Origin: an uncultured Fusobacterium sp.
GTDB taxonomy: Bacteria; Fusobacteriota; Fusobacteriia; Fusobacteriales; Fusobacteriaceae
Direction of reading: 5' to 3'
Assembly: GCA_900545035.1 (NCBI GenBank)
Contig: UQXM01000060.1
Coordinates: 1-10,091, forward strand
Length of the DNA: 10,091 bases
Part shown: positions 5,217 to 10,091 of the stretch, one piece after another
How positions within the stretch are numbered: position 1 is the first letter of the stretch
Layout of the letters: each line of letters begins with the position of its first letter
Position numbers and translations under genes: made by a program
The notes under the pieces: model-generated
The model's database searches: none
What the model saw: the letters and a program-made list of their open reading frames with translations, nothing else
What the model was told of the DNA's origin: nothing

Positions 5217-7286
5217 TTATTCTTCTGCCTTTGCTTCAGCAATTATTTTTGCTGCCACTTCATCAGGAGCATAATCATATCTTATAAATTCAAACTCAAA
5301 TTTTCCTCTTCCTTGAGTCATTGATTTAAGGTCAGTTGCATATCCCAATACCTCTTTATGAGGAACTTCAACTGTAATTTTTTGTTCATTATAATCCATT
5401 GGATCCATTCCCAAAATTCTTCCTCTTCTTTTATTCATATCTCCCATAATATCTCCTGTATATTCTTCAGGAACTATTATTTCCATTTTTACAATAGGCT
5501 CTAAAATAACAGAAGAAGCTTGTTCAACTGCTTTTCTGAATGCTAAAATTGCAGCCTGTTTGAATGAAAGTTCGTTTGAATCAACAGGGTGATAAGAACC
5601 GTCATATAATGTTGCTTTAAAGTTTATTACAGGATATCCTGCAAGAAAACCTTTTTTGGCAGCTTCATGAAGTCCTTTTTCAACAGCCGGAAGATATTGT
5701 CTTGGAACAACTCCTCCTTTAATATTATCTACAAATTCAAATTCTTTATCATATAATGGCTCAAATTTAATAAATACATCTCCGTATTGTCCTGCTCCTC
5801 CTGATTGTTTTTTATGTTTTCCCTGAACAGAAACTTCTTTTCTGATTGTCTCTCTGTATCCTATTTTCGGAGTGCTTAATGTAGCTTGAACTTGGAATTT
5901 ATTAAATAATTTTGATACAACTATTTGAAGATGAGTTTTTCCCTGTCCTCCGATAAGAAGTTCTTTTGTTTCTGTATTTCTTATTACATTCAAGCTTGGA
6001 TCTTCTTCAATAAGTTTTTGTATTGCAGTACTTATCTTATCGTCATCAGATTTTTTGACAGGAATAATGTTCATGTACAAACATGGTTTAGGGAACGGAA
6101 CTTTGCTGTAAACTATTGGATTGCTTTTATCGCAAATTGTATCCCCTGTTTTTAAATCCTGAATTTTTGTAGTTGCTGCAATATCTCCTGCCACAACTCT
6201 TTCTGTTTCTCTCTGCTTAATACCTCTGACAAAATAAAGATTTGCTATTCTTTCTTTTCTTCCCTGAGAAGCATTTAATACTTCCATATCTCTGGTAAGA
6301 CTTCCTGAAACCACTTTAAATAAAGAAATTTTTCCGATAAATGGGTCAACTATTGTTTTAAACACAAATGCTGAAAATGGTTCGTCTGTACTTACTATTC
6401 TTTCAACTTTTTCTCCTGTATCAGGATTTGTTCCGTATCTTACTCCTCCTCTTGATTCTTCAGGAGTAGGCATATAATTAAACATCATATCAAATAATGT
6501 GTGCACACCGATAAGATTTGCTGCCGAACCTACAAGAACAGGAACTACATCTCCGTTAATAACTCCTTTACGAAGTCCTGCTTTTATTTCTTCCTCTGTA
6601 AAATCTTCTCCGTTAAAGAATTTTTCCATAGCTTCTTCACTTGTTTCTGCCACTGCTTCCAAAAGAAGATTTCTTACATCATCAAAATCTTCATGTGGAA
6701 CAAGCTCTTTATCCACACAACATTCTCCGTTAAATACTCTGCATTTTTTTTCTATTACATTTATAAATCCCTCAAAATTTTCTCCCTCTCCAAGAGGAAT
6801 ACAGAAAGGTGCTACTTTTTTACCAAATTTTTCTTTTAAATCAAGAAGAATTTTTTTATAATTAATTGCTCCTTTATCCATTTTGTTTATAAATAATATT
6901 CTCGGAAGTTTTCTTTCTTCAACCATTCTCCATGCTTTTTCAGTTCCTACTTCTATTCCCGCACTTGCATCAAGAACAATTACAGCCCCTCCTGTTACAG
7001 CAAGTGCTGATATTACTTCTCCCGAAAAATCAAAATATCCGGGTGTATCCAAAATATTAAATATTTTTTCTTGATAATCCAATGAAATTACAGAAGTGTT
7101 TATTGAAAATTGTCTGTTTATCTCTTCATCATCATAATCAGACAATGTATTTCCTTTTTCTATACTTCCCATTTTGCTTGTAACATTTCCTGCAAATAAT
7201 AGTGCTTCAACCAAAGATGTCTTTCCTGAACCTCTGTGCCCCAAAAAGCTGACATTTCTAATTTTATCTGTAGTATAGTTTTTCAT
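5217..7286 (-). CDS. Elongation factor G-like translational GTPase (EF-G-2 type)
   Basis: A 689-residue paralogue of EF-G with the full domain order: G domain (about 1-275), domain II (about 300-390), III (about 400-475), IV (about 476-600) and V (about 601-680). GTPase motifs seen are G1 GHRGSGKT (16-23), G3 DTPGYFDF (80-87), G4 NKMDK (134-138) and G5 GSAANL (253-258). In place of the canonical switch-I RGITI motif it has NRQFSINTSV (57-66). In G3 the catalytic histidine position of EF-G (His92 in E. coli) is Tyr84. Both features are typical of the EF-G-like/EF-G-2 branch (for example the Thermus second EF-G) and not of true fusA. Domain IV keeps QSGGAGQYGDV (494-504) and the tip histidine in GSYHPVDSNE (H566). 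It probably binds ribosomes, but its cellular role is not established. GGAGGG (7294-7299) supports the start. It stands alone, not with rpsL, rpsG or tuf. Confidence 0.92.
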   Translation of the reverse strand: MKNYTTDKIRNVSFLGHRGSGKTSLVEALLFAGNVTSKMGSIEKGNTLSDYDDEEINRQFSINTSVISLDYQEKIFNILDTPGYFDFSGEVISALAVTGGAVIVLDASAGIEVGTEKAWRMVEERKLPRILFINKMDKGAINYKKILLDLKEKFGKKVAPFCIPLGEGENFEGFINVIEKKCRVFNGECCVDKELVPHEDFDDVRNLLLEAVAETSEEAMEKFFNGEDFTEEEIKAGLRKGVINGDVVPVLVGSAANLIGVHTLFDMMFNYMPTPEESRGGVRYGTNPDTGEKVERIVSTDEPFSAFVFKTIVDPFIGKISLFKVVSGSLTRDMEVLNASQGRKERIANLYFVRGIKQRETERVVAGDIAATTKIQDLKTGDTICDKSNPIVYSKVPFPKPCLYMNIIPVKKSDDDKISTAIQKLIEEDPSLNVIRNTETKELLIGGQGKTHLQIVVSKLFNKFQVQATLSTPKIGYRETIRKEVSVQGKHKKQSGGAGQYGDVFIKFEPLYDKEFEFVDNIKGGVVPRQYLPAVEKGLHEAAKKGFLAGYPVINFKATLYDGSYHPVDSNELSFKQAAILAFRKAVEQASSVILEPIVKMEIIVPEEYTGDIMGDMNKRRGRILGMDPMDYNEQKITVEVPHKEVLGYATDLKSMTQGRGKFEFEFIRYDYAPDEVAAKIIAEAKAEE

Positions 7287-7336
7287 AATGCTGCCCTCCG
7301 TATTAATATTTTGTGTATCACTCGTATCTAATACTG

Positions 7337-7365
7337 TATATAGCCCATAAATGAAAAATAATCAA
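7337..7365 (-). promoter_or_regulatory. Candidate promoter of the EF-G-like gene
   Basis: On the minus strand, TTGATT (7360-7365) and TATATA (7337-7342) are separated by 17 bp. This would give a leader of about 45 bases and is placed directly after the HU terminator, so the two genes are probably separate units. Confidence 0.5.
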
Positions 7366-7375
7366 GAGGGAAATT

Positions 7376-7409
7376 TAAAAAAATTAAAGGAGAGAACAAA
7401 ATTCTCTCC
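7376..7409 (-). terminator. Terminator of the HU gene
   Basis: GGAGAGAA (7389-7396) pairs perfectly with TTCTCTCC (7402-7409) around a 5-base loop. On the minus strand the stem is followed by TTTAATTTTTTTAA. Confidence 0.85.
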
Positions 7410-7419
7410 CAATCTATAA

Positions 7420-7695
7420 TTATTTTAATTTTTCTAAAAGATTTTTTCCTGCTTTGAATCTGATGCTTTTTCTTGCTTCGATTTGAACTTCTTCTCCAGT
7501 TTTAGGATTTCTTCCCATTCTTGGTGCTCTTTGAACAACTTCAAGTTTTCCCCAACCTATAAAGTTAATAGTTTCTCCTGCTACAAGAGTTTCTTCCATT
7601 GCATCTAATATTGCATCTAATTTTCTTTCAGCATCTGCTTTAGTAGAAAATACTCCTTTCACTTGAAGTAAACTTGCTAATTCTTTTTTTGTCAT
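7420..7695 (-). CDS. hup: HU-family nucleoid DNA-binding protein
   Basis: A 91-residue histone-like protein of standard HU length. The N-terminal dimerisation helices (1-40) read MTKKELASLLQVKGVFSTKADAERK onward. They are followed by ETINFIGWGKLEVVQRAPRMGRNPKTGEEVQIEARKSIRFKAGKNL (41-86), which contains the HU/IHF signature: the beta-arm core GRNPKTGEEVQI (62-73) with the intercalating proline, then the 'F..gk.Lk' end. It coats and bends chromosomal DNA as a dimer; nothing suggests IHF-type sequence specificity. One oddity is Trp48 where most HUs have Phe or another small hydrophobic residue in 'GFG.F'. GGAGG (7705-7709) supports the start, and a strong extended -10 promoter drives it, as expected for an abundant protein. 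Confidence 0.96.
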   Translation of the reverse strand: MTKKELASLLQVKGVFSTKADAERKLDAILDAMEETLVAGETINFIGWGKLEVVQRAPRMGRNPKTGEEVQIEARKSIRFKAGKNLLEKLK

Positions 7696-7747
7696 CTTTT
7701 ATTTCCTCCAAAATCTATTAAATTATAATTTTTTATGCAACCTCTAA

Positions 7748-7776
7748 GTTATATCATATTTATCAAATAATTTCAA
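7748..7776 (-). promoter_or_regulatory. Strong promoter of the HU gene
   Basis: On the minus strand, TTGAAA (7771-7776), a 17-bp spacer and TATAAC (7748-7753) with an upstream TGA form an extended -10 element. The leader would be about 45 bases. Confidence 0.75.
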
Positions 7777-7880
7777 TCATATTTTTGTTTATTATCAATA
7801 TTTTTTACGATATAGACAATAGGTGTATCATATCTGAAAAAATAAATCTGTATGTGGCAATAGAATAATAAAAATATATA

Positions 7881-7889
7881 TGGTAAAAT
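7881..7889 (+). promoter_or_regulatory. Candidate extended -10 element of the cysteine desulfurase gene
   Basis: TGGTAAAAT (7881-7889) matches TGnTATAAT at all but one base of the hexamer. The -35 region (TAGAAT at 7861-7866) is weak. Transcription would start near 7896, about 36 bases before the ATG. Confidence 0.45.
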
Positions 7890-7931
7890 AATTATTAAGA
7901 AAAAAATTTTTTAAGGCGGTCGATATTTATT

Positions 7932-9083
7932 ATGAATAAAGAATACTATTTTGATAACTCTGCCACTTCAAATCCAAAACCGAAAAATGTTATTGAAAAA
8001 GTGCAGGAAGCCCTTATTCATTTTAACGGAAATCCGGGAAGAAGCGGTTACAAAAAAGCTGTGGATATTGACAGAGAGATATATAATGTAAGATTAAAAA
8101 TTGCAAAATTTTTTAATATAAAAAATCCTTTACAGATTGCTTTTACAGCAAATGCCAGTGAAAGTCTGAATTTTGCTATAAAAGGAACAGGTCTTGAAAA
8201 TTGTCATGTAATTTCCTCTGTTCTTGAGCATAATTCAGTTCTTCGTCCTCTTAATTATCTCCGTGATGAAAAAAATATTTCTTTGTCTTTTGTATCTCCT
8301 CATAAAAATTCAGAAGATTTTTTGAAAGAAATAAAATCACTGATAAAAGAAAATACGAAAGCTGTAATATTAAACCATATTTCCAATGTTACAGGATATA
8401 TTGCAGATATTGAAGCTGTGGGAAAATTATGCAGAGAAAAAAATATTTTGTTCATAGTTGATGTTTCCCAAAGTGCAGGATTTTTAAAAATAGATGCAGA
8501 AAAATTCTGTATCGATATTTTATGTTTTACAGGACACAAATCTCTTTTCGGCATTCAGGGAACAGGCGGAATATATGTCCGTGAGGGAATTTTGTTAAAT
8601 CCACTTCTTGAAGGAGGAACAGGAAGTTTTTCAAAACTTCCCAGACAGCCGAAAAGAATGCCCGAACTTTTGGAATGCGGAACTCTTAATACACCTGGAA
8701 TTTTATCACTGGGAGCAGGAATTGATTTTATAAATTCTGTGGGACTTGAAAATATTAAAAACCATGAGTATTCTCTTACAAAAAGATTTATCGATAAAAT
8801 TTCACATATTGATGAAATTATAGTTTATGGAGAAAAAGATGTTTTCAGAGGACCTGTTGTAAGTTTAAACATAAAAAATATTTCTTCGGCAGATTTGTCA
8901 GCAGTGTTGGACGAAGAATTTAATATCTGCACAAGAAGCGGATTTCATTGTGCTCCGCTTGCCCATAAATTTTATGGTACATATGAAGCAGGAATGGTAA
9001 GATTTTCTTTTGGATATTTTAACACAGAAGAAGAAATTGATTATGCTGTGGCAGCTCTGAAAGAAATCTGCAAAGAATTATAA
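7932..9083 (+). CDS. Cysteine desulfurase family protein (EF2568/TIGR01977 type)
   Basis: A 383-residue PLP-dependent class-V aminotransferase of the NifS/SufS group. The visible active-site set is complete: LEHNS (H100, stacks on PLP), DVSQSAG (D177, Q180, binds PLP), TGHKSLFG (K203, Schiff-base lysine) and RSGFHCAPLAHKFYGT (C340, the persulfide-forming cysteine). The last motif, with 'HCAPLAHK..GT', and GTGGIYVREG (210-219) are those I associate with the EF2568-type subfamily rather than IscS or SufS. It should move sulfur (or selenium) from cysteine to acceptors; members of this subfamily have been linked to selenium-dependent molybdenum hydroxylase loci with selD and a YedF/SirA-like protein, none of which are present here. 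AAGGCGG (7913-7919) is 12 bases from the ATG, a weak and distant ribosome binding site. The gene is divergent from HU and monocistronic. Confidence 0.93.
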   Translation: MNKEYYFDNSATSNPKPKNVIEKVQEALIHFNGNPGRSGYKKAVDIDREIYNVRLKIAKFFNIKNPLQIAFTANASESLNFAIKGTGLENCHVISSVLEHNSVLRPLNYLRDEKNISLSFVSPHKNSEDFLKEIKSLIKENTKAVILNHISNVTGYIADIEAVGKLCREKNILFIVDVSQSAGFLKIDAEKFCIDILCFTGHKSLFGIQGTGGIYVREGILLNPLLEGGTGSFSKLPRQPKRMPELLECGTLNTPGILSLGAGIDFINSVGLENIKNHEYSLTKRFIDKISHIDEIIVYGEKDVFRGPVVSLNIKNISSADLSAVLDEEFNICTRSGFHCAPLAHKFYGTYEAGMVRFSFGYFNTEEEIDYAVAALKEICKEL

Positions 9084-9092
9084 TTTATTTTT

Positions 9093-9124
9093 TTCTTTTA
9101 TACATTGATAATAAAAGAATTTTT
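9093..9124 (+). terminator. Weak AT-rich terminator after the cysteine desulfurase
   Basis: TTCTTTTAT (9093-9101) pairs with ATAAAAGAA (9111-9119), a 9-bp stem with one G-C pair and a 9-base loop, followed by five Ts. The stem is weak. Confidence 0.4.
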
Positions 9125-9176
9125 GAATTTTAAATTTCGAAAAACCTCAAAAATTGCACTTTTTAAAAAATTTTAT

Positions 9177-9206
9177 TTGACAAGAACAGATAATTTATGA
9201 TATTAT
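9177..9206 (+). promoter_or_regulatory. tRNA operon promoter
   Basis: A perfect TTGACA (9177-9182), an 18-bp spacer and TATTAT (9201-9206) with an upstream TGA. Transcription would start about 7 bases before tRNA-Ala. The 14 bases TTTATGATATTATT around the -10 recur exactly in front of the second tRNA-Ala. Confidence 0.85.
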
Positions 9207-9219
9207 TGTATCTGTTCGA

Positions 9220-9296
9220 GGGGATATAGCTCAGTTTGGGAGAGCGACGCACTTGCACTGCGTAGGTCAGCGGTTCGATCCCGCTTATCTCCACCA
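9220..9296 (+). tRNA. tRNA-Ala (UGC), CCA encoded
   Basis: A complete 77-base cloverleaf. The acceptor stem GGGGATA/TATCTCC includes the G3-U70 pair that identifies tRNA-Ala. The D stem is GCTC/GAGC with a 9-base loop, and the anticodon stem ACGCA/TGCGT holds loop CTTGCAC with anticodon TGC. The T arm is AGCGG-TTCGATC-CCGCT, followed by discriminator A and encoded CCA. The D loop has one T more than the common AGTTGGGA form, and this is repeated in the second copy. tRNA-Met follows after two bases. Confidence 0.96.
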
Positions 9297-9298
9297 TT

Positions 9299-9375
9299 GC
9301 CTAGGTAGCTCAGTTGGCTAGAGCATACGGTTCATACCCGTACGGTCGATAGTTCGAATCTATTCCTAGGCACCA
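9299..9375 (+). tRNA. tRNA-Met (CAU), probably elongator, CCA encoded
   Basis: A complete 77-base cloverleaf: acceptor GCCTAGG/CCTAGGC, D arm GCTC-AGTTGGCTA-GAGC, anticodon stem TACGG/CCGTA with loop TTCATAC (anticodon CAT), T arm GATAG-TTCGAAT-CTATT, then A and CCA. A paired first base rules against initiator tRNA-fMet. The anticodon arm closely resembles that of Bacillus elongator tRNA-Met and not a lysidine-type tRNA-Ile2, though the latter cannot be fully excluded by eye. Confidence 0.92.
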
Positions 9376-9388
9376 TTTGAAAATATTT

Positions 9389-9422
9389 TCCTTACTGATA
9401 AATATCAGTGAGGATTTTTTTT
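9389..9422 (+). terminator. Terminator of the tRNA-Ala/tRNA-Met unit
   Basis: CCTTACTGA (9390-9398) pairs with TCAGTGAGG (9405-9413), one G-U pair, with a 6-base loop (9399-9404) that could shrink further. A run of eight Ts (9415-9422) follows. Confidence 0.92.
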
Positions 9423-9436
9423 ATTCATAATACTAT

Positions 9437-9442
9437 TATAAT
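9437..9442 (+). promoter_or_regulatory. Possible -10 box of the GNAT gene
   Basis: A perfect TATAAT lies 21 bases before the ATG of the GNAT gene. The -35 position falls in the T-tract of the tRNA terminator and has no clear match, so the promoter is tentative and the leader would be very short. Confidence 0.35.
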
Positions 9443-9463
9443 AAATAAGAGGATTTGAAAATT

Positions 9464-9916
9464 ATGATTATCAGAAAATATAAAAATTCAGACTCCGAAA
9501 AACTTTTCAAACTTTTTTATGACACAGTTCATTCTGTCAATTCAAAAGATTATACAGACAAGCAGATAAATGTCTGGGCTTCTGCTGATACAAACATTAA
9601 AGAATGGGGAAAAAGATTTTCAGAAACTTATACAGTTATTGCCTTAGAAAATAATATTATTATAGGATTCGGAAATATAGACAGCACAGGATATCTTGAT
9701 ATGCTCTATGTTCATAAAGATTATCAAGGAAAAAAAGTTGCTTCTTTTATCTGTGATAATTTGGAAAAAACTTTTAATGTTTCTGAAATCACTGTTCATG
9801 CTTCCATTACTGCAAAACCGTTTTTTGAAAAAAGAGGTTATGAGGTAATTAAAAAACAACAGGTTAAAAGAAAAGGAATTTTCTTGGAAAATTATATTAT
9901 GAAAAAATTTTTATAA
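9464..9916 (+). CDS. GNAT family N-acetyltransferase
   Basis: A 150-residue single-domain acetyltransferase using acetyl-CoA. The N-terminal MIIRKYKNSDSEKLFKLFYDTVHSVNSKDYTDKQINVWA (1-39) is typical of the YafP-like branch of GNATs. The central strands (56-70, 77-83) lead into the acetyl-CoA pyrophosphate-binding motif A, LYVHKDYQGKKVAS (81-94), which fits the Q/RxxGxG/A rule as QGKKVA. The C-terminal 'AKPFFEKRGYEVIKKQQV' (117-134) is the usual motif-B end ('a..fyek.GF'). The substrate cannot be predicted: small molecules, amino acids and protein N-termini are all possible. I chose ATG 9464 with AAGAGG (9447-9452) 11 bases upstream; an in-frame TTG at 9455 lies too close to that site. The gene stands alone between two tRNA-Ala copies. 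Confidence 0.9.
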   Translation: MIIRKYKNSDSEKLFKLFYDTVHSVNSKDYTDKQINVWASADTNIKEWGKRFSETYTVIALENNIIIGFGNIDSTGYLDMLYVHKDYQGKKVASFICDNLEKTFNVSEITVHASITAKPFFEKRGYEVIKKQQVKRKGIFLENYIMKKFL

Positions 9917-9995
9917 AAATAATCAAAGGATAATTATTGAAAATAAAAGTTTTTTAATCTCTTGAAAATTTTTTGAAAAAAATAAATATTTTTTG

Positions 9996-10024
9996 TTGAC
10001 AGGTTTTTTATTTTATGATATTAT
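9996..10024 (+). promoter_or_regulatory. Promoter of the second tRNA-Ala
   Basis: A perfect TTGACA (9996-10001), a 17-bp spacer and TATTAT (10019-10024) with an upstream TGA. The -10 surroundings match those of the first tRNA promoter over 14 bases. The 80 bases before it (9917-9995) are AT-rich and show no gene or clear GC-containing terminator. Confidence 0.85.
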
Positions 10025-10037
10025 TACTCTTGTGCTT

Positions 10038-10091
10038 GGGGATATAGCTCAGTTTGGGAGAGCGACGCACTTGCACTGCGTAGGTCAGCGG
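10038..10091 (+). tRNA. Second tRNA-Ala (UGC), cut by window end
   Basis: The 54 bases visible are identical to 9220-9273, from the acceptor 5' strand through the D arm and anticodon TGC to the start of the T arm, including the extra T in the D loop. The 3' part lies outside the window, so whether a tRNA-Met follows cannot be seen. Confidence 0.93.

Noticed and set aside
6499..6861. Two overlapping plus-strand ORFs of 120 and 112 codons inside the EF-G-like gene
   Set aside because: They are antisense to conserved G-domain sequence, are low in complexity (Ser/Phe/Thr-rich) and match no family I recognise.
9455..9463. TTG start of the GNAT protein at 9455
   Set aside because: It lies only two bases after the AAGAGG ribosome binding site; ATG 9464 is a better start codon at better spacing.
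9220..10091. Tyrosine-integrase style attachment-site pair flanking an integrated element
   Set aside because: The repeated part is the 5' portion of the tRNA together with its promoter, not the 3' end normally used as an att site, and there is no integrase or mobile gene in between.

Overview
The window is strongly AT-rich and densely packed. Codons end mostly in A or T, genes have clear AGGAGG-type ribosome binding sites, and U-tailed hairpins separate the transcription units. The gene content (RNase M5, a DUF4250 protein, an EF-G-like GTPase, an EF2568-type cysteine desulfurase, encoded tRNA CCA ends) and the base composition suggest a chromosomal segment of a fermentative anaerobe. Fusobacterium or a close relative is my best guess, with a low-GC Firmicute as the alternative. 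I see no insertion sequence, CRISPR array or phage gene.

Layout: 1-131 holds the tail of a 4Fe-4S protein and a terminator shared with the convergent SLC1-family symporter (165-1439, minus). A regulatory-looking gap with an 11-bp inverted repeat separates the symporter from a divergent NicX/M29-type metalloenzyme (1670-2668, plus). A 28-bp palindromic terminator is shared with a small ABM-domain monooxygenase (2736-3017, minus). RNase M5 (3129-3671, plus) follows. Next is the most interesting part: a CorA-type metal-ion transporter gene (3864-4835, plus) preceded by a 19-codon leader ORF, an intrinsic-terminator hairpin that starts at the leader stop codon, and an alternative hairpin that would mask the corA ribosome binding site.

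The centre is a minus-strand group in which each gene has its own promoter: DUF4250 (4897-5082), the EF-G-like GTPase (5217-7286) and HU (7420-7695). The EF2568-type cysteine desulfurase (7932-9083, plus) diverges from HU. The right end has a tRNA-Ala(UGC)/tRNA-Met(CAU) pair with a promoter and terminator, a GNAT acetyltransferase (9464-9916), and then the start of a second tRNA-Ala that is identical over all 54 visible bases and has a similar promoter.

Most genes are single-gene transcription units, so the window is a set of housekeeping and small accessory functions rather than one pathway. Two places suggest real regulatory logic. The corA leader resembles in layout the corL-corA and mgtL-mgtA leaders of enterobacteria. 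The symporter and NicX-like genes may share control and perhaps a substrate. No large undescribed multi-gene system is visible; the best candidate for something new is the corA leader.
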